NCBI GenBank assembly: GCA_025453975.1
Contig: JALOPI010000004.1
Coordinates: 1-64,000 of the forward strand
DNA length: 64,000 nucleotides
Direction of reading: 5' to 3'
Source: Syntrophobacteraceae bacterium
Lineage (GTDB): Bacteria > Desulfobacterota > Syntrophobacteria > Syntrophobacterales > Syntrophobacteraceae
Below, one piece after another: positions 44,529 to 53,110 of this stretch. Both the position numbers and the translations under genes were made by a program. Under the pieces are notes generated by a model, which was not told where the DNA came from, made no database searches, and saw only the letters and a program-made list of their open reading frames with translations. How positions within the stretch are numbered: position 1 is the first letter of the stretch; every line of letters begins with the position of its first letter.

Positions 44529-45256
44529 GCGGTATCCACGACGGTCCCGTCCCGGAGCGTGATGATCGCGGTGGCCAGGGAGTCGGCCATGGGGCTGTGG
44601 GTGGCCAGAACCAGGGTTCTTCGGAGGGTCTGGTTCATCTCCCGGAGCATCTCCACCACCAGTCGGCCGTTGCGGCTGTCCAGGTTGCCCGTGGGCTCGT
44701 CGGCGAAAATGATGCGGGGATCGTTGATGAGGGCGCGGGCAATGGCGACGCGCTGCATTTCTCCACCCGAGAGCTGGGCCGGAATGTGACGCTGGCGATG
44801 GACCATCTGGAGCCATTCCAGGAGCTCCCGGGCTCGAGCCTTCACCGCCGAGGCAGGTCGACCGGCCAGGAGTCCCGGCAGGCAGATGTTCTCCATGACG
44901 TTAAGGGTCGGCATGAGGTTGAAGGACTGGAACACGATCCCCACCGTTTCCCTGCGGTAGCGGGTCATCTCGTCAGCTCCCGCGCTGCCGAGATCCCGCC
45001 CGTCCACCAGGATGCGACCACTGGTGGGGCGGTCCAGCCCGGCCAGCAGGGAAAGGAGCGTGCTCTTTCCCGAACCGCTGGCTCCCTTGAGGAGGATGAA
45101 GGCTCCATCATGGATCCGCAGGCTGACGTCCTGGAGACCCACGACGCTGGATTCCCCCAGGGGGTAGATCCGCGTCAGTCTCTCGGCCAGGATCAAGGGC
45201 TCGTGAGGAGTGCTTTTCATGGCGGTCGAACCGATCACAGAGGGCGACATGTCCAT
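44516..45256 (-). CDS. LolD/MacB-type ABC transporter ATPase
   Basis: The 246-aa ATPase has Walker A GASGSGKST, Q-loop VFQSFNLMPTLNV, signature LSGGEMQR, Walker B RIIFADEPTGNLDS and the switch histidine LATHS. The GNLDS tail and short length are typical of the LolD/MacB/FtsE group. It energises the FtsX-type permease encoded next. A GTG immediately before the chosen ATG (45259) and an ATG at 45220 are alternative starts. Confidence 0.92.
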   Translation of the reverse strand: MDMSPSVIGSTAMKSTPHEPLILAERLTRIYPLGESSVVGLQDVSLRIHDGAFILLKGASGSGKSTLLSLLAGLDRPTSGRILVDGRDLGSAGADEMTRYRRETVGIVFQSFNLMPTLNVMENICLPGLLAGRPASAVKARARELLEWLQMVHRQRHIPAQLSGGEMQRVAIARALINDPRIIFADEPTGNLDSRNGRLVVEMLREMNQTLRRTLVLATHSPMADSLATAIITLRDGTVVDTAWKS

Positions 45257-45427
45257 CACCGTTCAACGATGGTGTCCCAGGGGTGTCCGAAGGATTGATC
45301 CATCTGACAGCTTCATGTAAAGTCGTGGGCGTCCAGAATTCAAGAGCCGACAGCCAGATTCGACCGCCGGCGGGACGGACAGGGCCCTTTTTCCCGGACC
45401 CTGCGCGCCCGAGGCCTGGAGGAGCCC

Positions 45428-45940
45428 ATGGATCTTCGCGTCTTCGAGGGGATGAATGAGACGCAGCTGCGTCAGTACCTGGAATTCCTCCTGTGGCATT
45501 ACCGGGTGGTGGACGCCTTCTGGTTTCTGTACATCGAGGACAAATTCGGGGTTGCCACGGCCGAGTCCCTGAACCAGCAGGTCTGGGGCAAGGTGGCCAG
45601 GATGGCCGCCAAGGATCTCAAGAAGCGCTTCGACATCCAGGAAAAGGGGCTGGGGGGCTTCGTGAAAGCTTTGAAGCTTTTCCCCTGGACGGCCATCGTC
45701 GGCTACGAGATGGAGGAGCGAGCCGGGGAACTCATCCTGACCGTCCCCAGCTGCCCGCCCCAGGAGGCCAGGATCCGCCACGGGCTGGGCGAGTACGTTT
45801 GCAAGGAGATGCACCGCGACGAGTTCACCCGGTTTGCCCATGAGATCGACCCGTGCATCCAGGTGGAATGTCTCTATGCGCCGCCGGATCCTCACCCCGA
45901 GGATCACTTCTGCAAATGGCGATTCAGCATGAAGGCCTGA
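45428..45940 (+). CDS. Hypothetical protein, DUF6125-like
   Basis: The 170-aa soluble protein resembles a family I know as DUF6125 (recalled, not checked). It has an aromatic N-terminus ([20 protein letters not shown]), an [13 protein letters not shown] segment, conserved cysteines ([19 protein letters not shown]) and a C-terminal [19 protein letters not shown]. The two late cysteines with His residues could hold a metal. GGAGGAG 4 nt upstream of the ATG is a strong ribosome-binding site. Stands alone; function unknown. Confidence 0.7.
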   Translation: MDLRVFEGMNETQLRQYLEFLLWHYRVVDAFWFLYIEDKFGVATAESLNQQVWGKVARMAAKDLKKRFDIQEKGLGGFVKALKLFPWTAIVGYEMEERAGELILTVPSCPPQEARIRHGLGEYVCKEMHRDEFTRFAHEIDPCIQVECLYAPPDPHPEDHFCKWRFSMKA

Positions 45941-46055
45941 GGGCCTGTTCGGGAATGGCTCCTCCCTGCGGGCCTGCCATTGCCCACTGGGCTCCGAGGC
46001 ATGAGCCCCGGGGCTCGGGAGGAAGGGGTGCCACCGCGGTGAAATGGGATCTCAC

Positions 46056-46073
46056 CCCATGTCGATGGGTATT
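46056..46073 (+). terminator. Short terminator-like hairpin
   Basis: CCCAT, tetraloop GTCG and ATGGG form a 5-bp hairpin followed by TATTTT, about 115 nt after the preceding plus-strand gene. The stem is short, so termination would be weak. Confidence 0.4.
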
Positions 46074-46171
46074 TTAACAACGAAAATCGTCAGATCCAGA
46101 ATCGTGAGATATCCATGGGGAACGGGAGATGGGCTCCCGCTCCCGGCGAACCGTCCAACGAAGGAGGGGAA

Positions 46172-46711
46172 ATGATGAGGCGAAGGTACTGGTTGGCAAT
46201 GATCGCGGCGTTGGCTTGTGTGCACATCCTGGCGGGGCTCGTTATGGCGGCCCCCCCGCCTCAGCTGGCCGGCACCTCCTGGACGCTCATGGGCAAGGGA
46301 CGGATCTCCATGCAGCGGGTCGGCAGCATGCCGGTTGTGGGCGAGCTGTATCTGTCCTTCGACGATCAGGGCAAAGTATTCCTGGAGGATGAGGCCGCGT
46401 ATGTCCTGGAAGGGACATACACGTGCGATGCCCGGGGCAGGCTCCAGATCACCATCCCACCGGAAACCCTGCGGGATTTTGTCTACTCTAACCTGGGAAA
46501 TTTCATTTATCCGTACACTCCCGAAATGCTCGATCTCACGTTCACGGTCCAGACCATGACCATCACGGGACGAGTCACTTCGGGTCGGCGGGGGACGGCC
46601 ATGACCCTGACGCTCAATCTCAGGGCCGATGTGGGTTTTGAAATCGATGGCCGGACCTGGGCAGGCCGGATGACCTATCGAATCAGCGCCCGGGGAGCCA
46701 TGGACAACTGA
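46172..46711 (+). CDS. Exported hypothetical protein
   Basis: The 179-aa protein has a signal peptide (MMRRRYWLAMIAALACVHIL, then AGLVMAAPPP with a cleavage site after AMA-like residues) and a beta-rich mature domain (LAGTSWTLMGKGRISM, GELYLSFDDQGKVFLED, YVLEGTYTCDARGRLQI). The pattern of strands resembles META or lipocalin-like small beta-barrels, but no family was recognised. GGAGGGG upstream fixes ATG 46172. Convergent with the cytidylate-kinase-like gene, 8 nt apart. Confidence 0.65.
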   Translation: MMRRRYWLAMIAALACVHILAGLVMAAPPPQLAGTSWTLMGKGRISMQRVGSMPVVGELYLSFDDQGKVFLEDEAAYVLEGTYTCDARGRLQITIPPETLRDFVYSNLGNFIYPYTPEMLDLTFTVQTMTITGRVTSGRRGTAMTLTLNLRADVGFEIDGRTWAGRMTYRISARGAMDN

Positions 46712-46719
46712 TTGGGGGC

Positions 46720-47523
46720 TCATCGCCTGTAATGGAGCTGGCACTGGAGGGGAAGCTTCCCTGCCAGCTTCAGGGCTTCTCTCTCGACCCGCTCGTACTC
46801 CCGGGGATTGTGGACCACTCCCCGGATCACGATGCGGGTGCCTTCGGACTCGACGTCGAGGGTGGGGATGAAGATGCGGGGGTTGGTGAGGAGTCCGGCC
46901 TTGATGCGGGCGGCCTCACCCCGCATCCGCACGATGCTCCGACAGGCATCATCGCAAAGCCGGTCGCGCTCCCGAAGCTGTCGGGTCAGGGCGTCCGCGA
47001 TGTCATCCAGCGACCTGGGCCCGGTGTCGATGCATTGGTCGTACCCTCGCGGATCGTTCCAGTCTTTACCGTGGATGGAGCGTATGAATCCGGACCGCTC
47101 GCGGTCGCTCCGCTCAATGAGCCACTGGGCCGTGTATTCGTTGACCGACTCGCGGGCCATGATGCGGTCGACCCTGGCCGTGAAGGGGGCGGTGATCCGG
47201 ACCCTCAGGGCATAGGCGATGCCCTCCAGCAGAAAGTTGGCTCCCCTCCCGAGAAGCACTGCCCGGTCCGCCAGGGCGTAACGGTACAGCACGCTTTGCA
47301 TCAGGGCCACGAACCCCCGGAAAGACCAGTCGTATTTCTCCCAGACCGACGGGGCGTGCTCATCCAGATCCTTGCTCCACTGCTCCCATTGGTCGCCGTG
47401 AGCCCGAATGTCCTCCAGGAGCCGCTCCTTGTCCACGACCTCGTAGCCCAGGGAGTCGGCCACCGCCAGCGCTATCTCACGCCCTCCGCTTCCCAGCTCC
47501 CTGGATATCGTCAGGACAGCCAT
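46720..47523 (-). CDS. Cytidylate kinase-like family protein with C-terminal BON-like domain
   Basis: The 267-aa protein opens MAVLTISRELGSGGREIALA, the degenerate P-loop typical of the cytidylate-kinase-like family (PF13189), and has the VLLGRGANFLL and VRITAPFTARVDRIM motifs. The last 75 residues (about 195-267) look like a BON-type domain (IKAGLLTNPRIFIPTLDVESEGTRIVIRG, shortened to NPRIFIPTLDVESEGTRIV), an unusual addition. Substrate unknown; it is not the core Cmk. Six nt downstream of the TerC-like gene, so the two probably share a transcript. Confidence 0.8.
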   Translation of the reverse strand: MAVLTISRELGSGGREIALAVADSLGYEVVDKERLLEDIRAHGDQWEQWSKDLDEHAPSVWEKYDWSFRGFVALMQSVLYRYALADRAVLLGRGANFLLEGIAYALRVRITAPFTARVDRIMARESVNEYTAQWLIERSDRERSGFIRSIHGKDWNDPRGYDQCIDTGPRSLDDIADALTRQLRERDRLCDDACRSIVRMRGEAARIKAGLLTNPRIFIPTLDVESEGTRIVIRGVVHNPREYERVEREALKLAGKLPLQCQLHYRR

Positions 47524-47529
47524 GTCGAC

Positions 47530-48285
47530 TCACTCCATGCCCTCGACGCCGGCGGCCGCATTGGCCTCGGCATCGAGCCGCTCGGCTTCATGTTTGCGCA
47601 CCAGCCACCTCACCCAAAGCTTCCCCGCGACGATGACCCCGACGGCAAAGAAAGCCTCGGTGGCATGGACAGCCCAGGGGCTCGGATTCAGCCACTGAAC
47701 GATGAACGGGTCCGTGATCATCATCTCTCCCCCCACCTTCCCCAGGATGCCGGCACCGATGAAGATGATGGCGGGGTATTTGTCCATGAGCATCGAGAGC
47801 AGATTGCTCGTGAACACCACGAAGGGAATGCTGACTCCAAGGCCGAAGAGCAGCAGGAAGAGATTGCCGTGCGACGCTCCGGCAACGGCGAGCATATTGT
47901 CCAGGGCCATGGTGATGTCGGCGATCACGATGATCCGTATGGCCTGCGGCAGGGTGGTGGCCCGTGATGCGATGCTCTCCTCGGGCGCGCCTTCCACGAA
48001 AAGCTTCACGGCAATCCACAGGATGAGCGCCCCTCCGGTCAGCTTGATGAAGTTCACCCGCAGGAGCTGGGCGGCGACGAAGGTGATGAGCACCCGAAGG
48101 ACCACCGCAGCGCCCGACCCGAAAAGGATGCCCCTGAGCCGCTGCTCCCTCGGCAGGGAGCGAACGGCCATGGCGATGACCACGGCGTTGTCTCCGGCCA
48201 GGATCAGGTCGATGATCACGATGCTCAGGAGGCTGCTCAGAAAGGCCCAGTCGAAGCTTGCCGAGCCCAGGGCTCCGAAGTCCAA
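47530..48285 (-). CDS. TerC-family integral membrane protein
   Basis: The 251-aa protein has seven or so transmembrane helices and the TerC signatures IVIIDLILAGDNAVVIAMAV and IADITMALDNMLAVAG, whose paired Asp/Asn residues sit in the membrane and are thought to bind metal ions (Mn2+ or Ca2+ export in related proteins). AGGAGG 6 nt upstream supports a TTG start at 48285; an ATG 57 nt upstream lacks a site. A Ca2+-type P-ATPase lies nearby but on the other strand. Confidence 0.9.
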   Translation of the reverse strand: MDFGALGSASFDWAFLSSLLSIVIIDLILAGDNAVVIAMAVRSLPREQRLRGILFGSGAAVVLRVLITFVAAQLLRVNFIKLTGGALILWIAVKLFVEGAPEESIASRATTLPQAIRIIVIADITMALDNMLAVAGASHGNLFLLLFGLGVSIPFVVFTSNLLSMLMDKYPAIIFIGAGILGKVGGEMMITDPFIVQWLNPSPWAVHATEAFFAVGVIVAGKLWVRWLVRKHEAERLDAEANAAAGVEGME

Positions 48286-48648
48286 ATCCAACCTCCTCGA
48301 TCTTTTCGCCAGACTGCCCGATGAAATCCTCAACCGGCTCAACTCACCACGGTTTTACGCCACTAGTCCCGGGTGCGCAAGCCGAGATGTGGACGCCCTG
48401 CCCAAAGAGCAGTAGCGGCAGGACTAGCACTTCCGTTGTTCCTGGGTTGTTCCAGAAAACCATTGACAGGCAACACTTGAGTGTGAATGTTCCGGAACAC
48501 CAGTGGAACAACGCCGAGCGGATCGAAATTTGTTCCTCCATGAGGTTGTGGCCGAGGTTTAAGGTGCCGCGAGGGAAGCTGGCGCGAGGCTTCCGTAGGT
48601 GTTGACGTTCACTACTTTCTCAATGGCGGCAGCATGTTGCGGACATCT
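48286..48648. other. Intergenic region with GTTGTTCC half-site array
   Basis: No gene is supported in this 363-nt gap. Between 48435 and 48512 it holds four related elements: GTTGTTCC (48435-48442), GTTGTTCC (48446-48453), the palindrome GTTCCGGAAC (48489-48498) and the inverted copy GGAACAAC (48505-48512). The outer copies form a 9-bp inverted repeat, GTTGTTCCA/TGGAACAAC, around a TTGACA sequence. Confidence 0.5.
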
Positions 48649-48996
48649 TCAGCATTCCAGGCTCAAATGCAGCATCATGGCCTTCACGATCCCGACCATG
48701 ATCTCTGTCGGTAACTCCCCAATACGCTTGACCAGCCTGGATCGATCCAATGTCCTTATCTGATTGGCCTTCACCTTGGAATCTTTCGGTAGATTGGCGG
48801 TCCCCTTTGCAAGGAGCACTTCAAAAGGGTAGATCTTTTCCAAACTGCCGGACGTGATCGGCAAAACCGTTACGGTTCCAGAGAATTCGTTGTTAAGATC
48901 GTTTGAGACAACAACAACGGGTCTGGTCTTTGCGATTTCTCTTCCCACAACGGGATCAAGAGCTGCGAGATAGACCTCCCCCCTCCTAATAGTCAT
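48649..48996 (-). CDS. mazF: MazF/PemK-type mRNA interferase toxin
   Basis: The 115-aa protein has the MazF fold signatures: IRRGEVYLAALDPVVGREI, KTRPVVVVSNDLNN, TVTVLPITS and KANQIRTLDRSRL. These include the Arg of KxRP and the Thr/Ser of LPITS used in RNA cleavage. It cuts mRNA when freed from its antitoxin. GGAGG precedes ATG 48996, and the gene overlaps the antitoxin gene by 11 nt. Confidence 0.92.
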   Translation of the reverse strand: MTIRRGEVYLAALDPVVGREIAKTRPVVVVSNDLNNEFSGTVTVLPITSGSLEKIYPFEVLLAKGTANLPKDSKVKANQIRTLDRSRLVKRIGELPTEIMVGIVKAMMLHLSLEC

Positions 48997-49228
48997 CCCA
49001 TCCCTCCAGATCCGAGGCTTCGAACTCACTCGTCAATTGATCATCTTCGTGTCTCGTGGCCCGATATCCTTCCGCCAGCACCCTTCGGAGTCTCTCCTTT
49101 TCCAATTGGGCGATTTGTCGTTTGACTGCGTCGGCGATAAACTGACTTCGCTTCCGTCGCCCGGCGACTTGGTCAATCTCCCTGATCAGGGCGTCAGGCA
49201 GTACAATATTCAACCGAGAACTGCTCAT
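48986..49228 (-). CDS. mazE: Ribbon-helix-helix antitoxin of the MazF pair
   Basis: The 80-aa protein has an N-terminal ribbon-helix-helix DNA-binding domain (SSRLNIVLPDALIREIDQVA, RKRSQFIADAVKRQI) and an acidic C-terminal tail (DDQLTSEFEASDLEGWDDY) that would wrap the toxin. It is of the RHH type rather than the AbrB type of E. coli MazE. GGAGGT lies 9 nt before the ATG. It should repress its own promoter together with the toxin. Confidence 0.88.
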   Translation of the reverse strand: MSSSRLNIVLPDALIREIDQVAGRRKRSQFIADAVKRQIAQLEKERLRRVLAEGYRATRHEDDQLTSEFEASDLEGWDDY

Positions 49229-49265
49229 AGCATCGCACCTCCATATGTGTTATGGTTTGCGTCTA

Positions 49266-49294
49266 AAAATACACATTGAGATTACACAAAACAA
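49266..49294 (-). promoter_or_regulatory. Promoter and candidate operator of the toxin-antitoxin operon
   Basis: On the minus strand TTGTTT (49289-49294) is followed after 17 nt by TATTTT (49266-49271). The spacer carries the direct repeat TGTGTAATCTCAATGTGTA (TGTGTA twice), a plausible binding site for the ribbon-helix-helix antitoxin. Confidence 0.5.
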
Positions 49295-49311
49295 GCCCCA
49301 CAGGATATCCC

Positions 49312-49539
49312 ATGATGAGCCGAGAGCCAGGCGCACCCCCACGAGCTTGGGAAGCCGCGGTGAGTCTGTGTGCAGAGCACTCGGTGTGCAAGGTGTCGCG
49401 AGCTTCAGGCCTGGACTACAGGGCCCTGAGAAAGCGTATCCTCAAAGGGGAAAAGCCACGGCCTCCCTGGATGCGTTGTCCAGGGGAGAAGTGCCACAAA
49501 CGTCGATTGGCCTTGATTTGGTGCGGAGCGAGAGGGTAA
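49312..49539 (+). pseudogene. Remnant resembling an IS66-type accessory ORF
   Basis: The 75-aa frame contains AWEAAVSLCAEHSVCKVSRA followed by SGLDYRALRKRIL, a helix-turn-helix pattern I associate with small ORFs of IS66-like elements (VSRxLxLNYxxLKKR). The frame ends early and the similarity seems to stop, with no transposase or clear terminal repeats nearby. It is probably a decayed fragment. The rest of the 49229-49722 gap holds the toxin-antitoxin promoter and a GGAGGGG site for the ATPase gene. Confidence 0.35.
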
Positions 49540-49722
49540 AGGATTCCTCGGCGATGGAATCCATGGGGAGACGCCGGCTCGGATCCCTGGGGGGCGCATC
49601 GAAGCGCTCAGCGGTGGAGGTCTGTCCGAAGCCGCCTAGGCCGCGCACGGGCCAGAGCCTGTTCATCATTTCCACACTCATCTTGCACTGGGATCCGGGA
49701 TAGATCATCCAATGGAGGGGCT

Positions 49723-52425
49723 ATGATCAAGGGGTGGCATCAGAAGGAAAGCGGGACGGTCATCGAGGAGCTGGAATCTTCACCGGGGGGCATCAGCTCC
49801 GAGGCCGCTCTGGAAAGGCTGGAGATCCACGGTCCCAACAAGCTGAAAGAAAAGAAGAAGAAGACGATCTTCGGCATGATGCTCGATCAGTTCATGGATT
49901 TCATGATCCTGGTGCTCATCGTGGCGGCGGTCATATCCGGATTCATCGGGGAGCTCTCCGACACCATAGCCATTCTCGTCATCGTCATCCTCAACGCCGT
50001 CATCGGGTTCGTGCAGGAGTTCAGGGCCGAAAAGGCCATGGCGGCCCTGAAGAAGATGGCCGCCCTTTCCGCCACCGTGGTGCGGGACGGTCAGCACCAG
50101 ACCGTGCCCACGTCGGACCTTGTGCCCGGGGATGTGGTGGTGCTGGAGGCCGGAATGATCGTGCCCGCCGATATGAGGCTTCTGGAGCAGGCGCATCTCA
50201 AGGTGGAGGAGGCGGCTCTCACGGGCGAATCCCTGGCCGTGGAGAAGCACACCCATGCCATCGGGGACTCGCTTCTTCCCGTGGGCGACCGAAGGAACAT
50301 GGCCTACAAGGGGACGTTCGTCACCTATGGACGCGGTCTCGGAATGGTCGTGGCCACCGGCATGAGCACCGAGCTCGGCAAGATCGCGACCCTGCTGCAG
50401 GAGGAGGACGAGGTCAAGACTCCCCTGCAGAAACGGCTGGCCAGCTTCGGCCAGAAGCTGGCCATCATGGTCATGGTCATCTGCGCCGTGGTGTTCGCCT
50501 TCGGGATCATGCGCGGCGAGCCGCCCTTCCTCATGCTTCTCACGGCCATCTCCCTCGCCGTTGCCGCCATTCCGGAGGCACTCCCCGCGGTGATCACCAT
50601 CGCCCTGGCCTTCGGGGCCAAGAAGCTCGTCAGGCAGAACGCGCTCATCCGGAAGCTTCCCGCCGTGGAAACTCTCGGGTCGGTGACGTACATCTGCTCC
50701 GACAAGACGGGGACGCTCACCCTGAATCGAATGACCGTGTCCCGCATCTACGCGGATGGGCAGCTGATGGCTCCCGGGGATTTACCGCGGACCGGGGCGG
50801 AGAGGGAGGAGGCAGGGAGCGCCGCCCTGCCGATGGAACCGCGATCCGAGCTTTTCAGGGCCATGGCCCTCAGCAACGATGCCCAGCCGGGGAGCGATGA
50901 CACCGTTCTGGGGGATCCCACCGAGATCGCTCTCTACGAGATCGCCCGGCAGCGCGGTTACGACAAGGGAGCGCTGGAGCGGGAATTTCCGAGGGTGGCC
51001 GAGATTCCCTTCGATTCCGAGCGGAAGTGCATGACGACATTTCACAGGCTCCCCTCTCCCACATCGTCCAGCGGGGCTTACGTGTCCTTCACCAAGGGAG
51101 GGGTCGATGTGGTCATGGACAAGGCCCATTCGATCCTGACGGCGTCCGGCCTGGAGGCAGTGGACACCCGGCGCGTGGACGAGATCAACGAAGCCATGGC
51201 GGCCGACGGCCTCCGGGTGCTCTGCATCGCCATGAGAAGGTGGGATGCGCTGCCCGAGGAGCTCTCCCCCGAGACCGTGGAGACCGATCTCACCGTCCTG
51301 GGACTCGCCGGCATGATGGATCCGCCGAGGGAGGAGGCCAGGGAGGCCGTGGCCATGTGTCGGGCCGCGGGAATCATCCCCGTCATGATCACGGGGGATC
51401 ACCCCATCACCGCCATGACCATCGCCCGGCGGCTGGGGATCCTCCGGGACGGTTCGCGGGCCGTCATCACGGGGCGGGAGCTCGAGGCGCTGAGTCTCGA
51501 GGAGCTCGAGGAGCGCGTCGAGCACATCCGGGTTTATGCCCGGGTGGCCCCCGAGCAGAAGCTGGAGATCGTCAAGGCGCTTCAGGACAGGGGCCAGTTC
51601 GTGGCCATGACGGGTGACGGGGTCAATGACGCCCCGGCCTTGAAGCGGGCCGATATCGGCATCGCCATGGGAGTCACGGGGACGGATGTTTCCAAGGAGG
51701 CGGCCCACATGATCCTCCTGGACGACAATTTCGCGACCATCGTCCGGGCCGTCCGGGAAGGGCGGCGCATTTTCGACAACATCAGAAAGTTCATCAAGTA
51801 CACCATGACGAGCAACTCGGGCGAAATCTGGACCATCTTCCTGGCGCCCTTCTTCGGTCTTCCCATTCCCCTCCTGCCCATTCACATCCTCTGGATCAAC
51901 CTGGTGACGGACGGCCTCCCGGGGCTGGCCCTGGCCGTGGAGCCCGTGGAAAAGGACGCCATGAACCGGCCGCCCAGGCATCCCAGGGAGAGCATCTTCG
52001 CCCACGGGCTCGGGATTCACATCGTCTGGGTGGGGCTCCTCATGGGGTTCGTGTCCATCTTCACCCAGGCGTGGTCGATCCAGACCGGCATCGCCAACTG
52101 GCAGACCATGGTCTTCACCGTTCTGTGCCTGAGCCAGATGGGGCATGTCCTGGCCATCCGCTCGGAGACGGAATCGCTGTTCACCCAGGGCCTGTTCAGC
52201 AACAAGCCCCTGGTGGGGGCCTTCCTCATCACCCTGGTGCTCCAGCTGGCGACCATCTATGTGCCCTTCCTCAACCCGATCTTCAAAACCGCGCCGCTGT
52301 CCCTGGCCGAGCTGGGCTTCACCCTGGGGATTTCCAGCGCCGTTTTCATCACCGTGGAGATCGAAAAGCTGGTGAAGCGGCGTCGTCGGACGAGGCTTGA
52401 GGCTTCCCATGCTCCGTCGATTTGA
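49723..52425 (+). CDS. P-type Ca2+-transporting ATPase (P2A-like)
   Basis: The 900-aa pump has an N-terminal cation-ATPase domain, the TGES motif (LTGESLAVEKH), the phosphorylation site CSDKTGTLT, and the hinge MTGDGVNDAPALKRADIG. Transmembrane cation-site residues match Ca2+ pumps: IPEALP in M4, NSGEIW in M5 and WINLVTDGLP in M6. It would export Ca2+ (or Mn2+, as PMR1-type pumps do) from the cytoplasm. Ten helices are visible. GGAGGGG 3 nt before the ATG supports the start. Stands alone on the plus strand. Confidence 0.92.
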   Translation: MIKGWHQKESGTVIEELESSPGGISSEAALERLEIHGPNKLKEKKKKTIFGMMLDQFMDFMILVLIVAAVISGFIGELSDTIAILVIVILNAVIGFVQEFRAEKAMAALKKMAALSATVVRDGQHQTVPTSDLVPGDVVVLEAGMIVPADMRLLEQAHLKVEEAALTGESLAVEKHTHAIGDSLLPVGDRRNMAYKGTFVTYGRGLGMVVATGMSTELGKIATLLQEEDEVKTPLQKRLASFGQKLAIMVMVICAVVFAFGIMRGEPPFLMLLTAISLAVAAIPEALPAVITIALAFGAKKLVRQNALIRKLPAVETLGSVTYICSDKTGTLTLNRMTVSRIYADGQLMAPGDLPRTGAEREEAGSAALPMEPRSELFRAMALSNDAQPGSDDTVLGDPTEIALYEIARQRGYDKGALEREFPRVAEIPFDSERKCMTTFHRLPSPTSSSGAYVSFTKGGVDVVMDKAHSILTASGLEAVDTRRVDEINEAMAADGLRVLCIAMRRWDALPEELSPETVETDLTVLGLAGMMDPPREEAREAVAMCRAAGIIPVMITGDHPITAMTIARRLGILRDGSRAVITGRELEALSLEELEERVEHIRVYARVAPEQKLEIVKALQDRGQFVAMTGDGVNDAPALKRADIGIAMGVTGTDVSKEAAHMILLDDNFATIVRAVREGRRIFDNIRKFIKYTMTSNSGEIWTIFLAPFFGLPIPLLPIHILWINLVTDGLPGLALAVEPVEKDAMNRPPRHPRESIFAHGLGIHIVWVGLLMGFVSIFTQAWSIQTGIANWQTMVFTVLCLSQMGHVLAIRSETESLFTQGLFSNKPLVGAFLITLVLQLATIYVPFLNPIFKTAPLSLAELGFTLGISSAVFITVEIEKLVKRRRRTRLEASHAPSI

Positions 52426-52528
52426 TTCCGCGGACTCCCTCACTCCACTGTTGTGGACTCGACGACGCGCCACATCCCTCTCTCCACCCCTTGCAGGGGA
52501 GGGGGTGCCTTGATGCCTCGCTGCATCA

Positions 52529-53110
52529 CTACGGCGAGGGGGGAATGGCCTCCAGGTGGGGGCGCCATTTCTCCACTGTTTTGGCCCCGATGCCGTGGAT
52601 GGTCGTCAACTGGTCCAGGGACCGCCATGGCTCATGCTGGCGGCTTTGGACGATGGCTCGCGCCCACTCGGGCTTCATGAGGGGGACCCGGAGGAGATCC
52701 TCCTCCGAGGCCGTGTTGAGATCCAGCTTGAATCCCAGGATGAACCGGGAGCCCGCGGCCATCTCCTCGAGGACGACCTCCCCGGAATCGCTCGATGTCC
52801 GGGCGATGCGGATCCGCTGGCCGGTCGCCAGGGGGCGCTGTCCGATGCCTTCGGGGGAGAGCCGGGCCACGCGGGCGGCGCTCCAGCCGGCGGCGGCCAG
52901 GGCGTCCGTGACAGAATGGCCCGTTGGTGACAGGATGTGGATCCCGGGATAAGGAACGTCACCCAGAACTTCGACGATGACTGGGGGAGGGGAGGGGCTG
53001 TCCGGGGGGCGGTCGAGGCGCCAGGCGCGCAGCAGGAGCAGGGAAGCGATCAGGGCGGCCATCAGGGTGATGGCCGCCCAGGTTCGAGCGGGGATCACCC
53101 TTTTCAGCAT
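52529..53110 (-). CDS. Membrane-anchored helix-hairpin-helix protein (ComEA-like)
   Basis: The 193-aa protein has an N-terminal transmembrane helix (AAITLMAALIASLLLLRAW), an SLBB-like beta segment (PVIVEVLGDVPYPGIHILSP) and C-terminal HhH motifs (KLDLNTASEEDLLRVPLM, LTTIHGIGAKTVEKWRPHL). ComEA proteins bind incoming DNA in the periplasm during transformation. The first HhH is intact in LNTAS but the second is ordinary. It overlaps the citramalate synthase gene by 7 nt and so is made from the same transcript, although the functions appear unrelated. Confidence 0.78.
   Translation of the reverse strand: MLKRVIPARTWAAITLMAALIASLLLLRAWRLDRPPDSPSPPPVIVEVLGDVPYPGIHILSPTGHSVTDALAAAGWSAARVARLSPEGIGQRPLATGQRIRIARTSSDSGEVVLEEMAAGSRFILGFKLDLNTASEEDLLRVPLMKPEWARAIVQSRQHEPWRSLDQLTTIHGIGAKTVEKWRPHLEAIPPSP

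Noticed and set aside
52440-52528. Terminator between the Ca2+ ATPase and the ComEA-like gene
   Set aside because: Only short stems (TCCAC/GTGGA, CCCCT/AGGGG) without a T-run were found.
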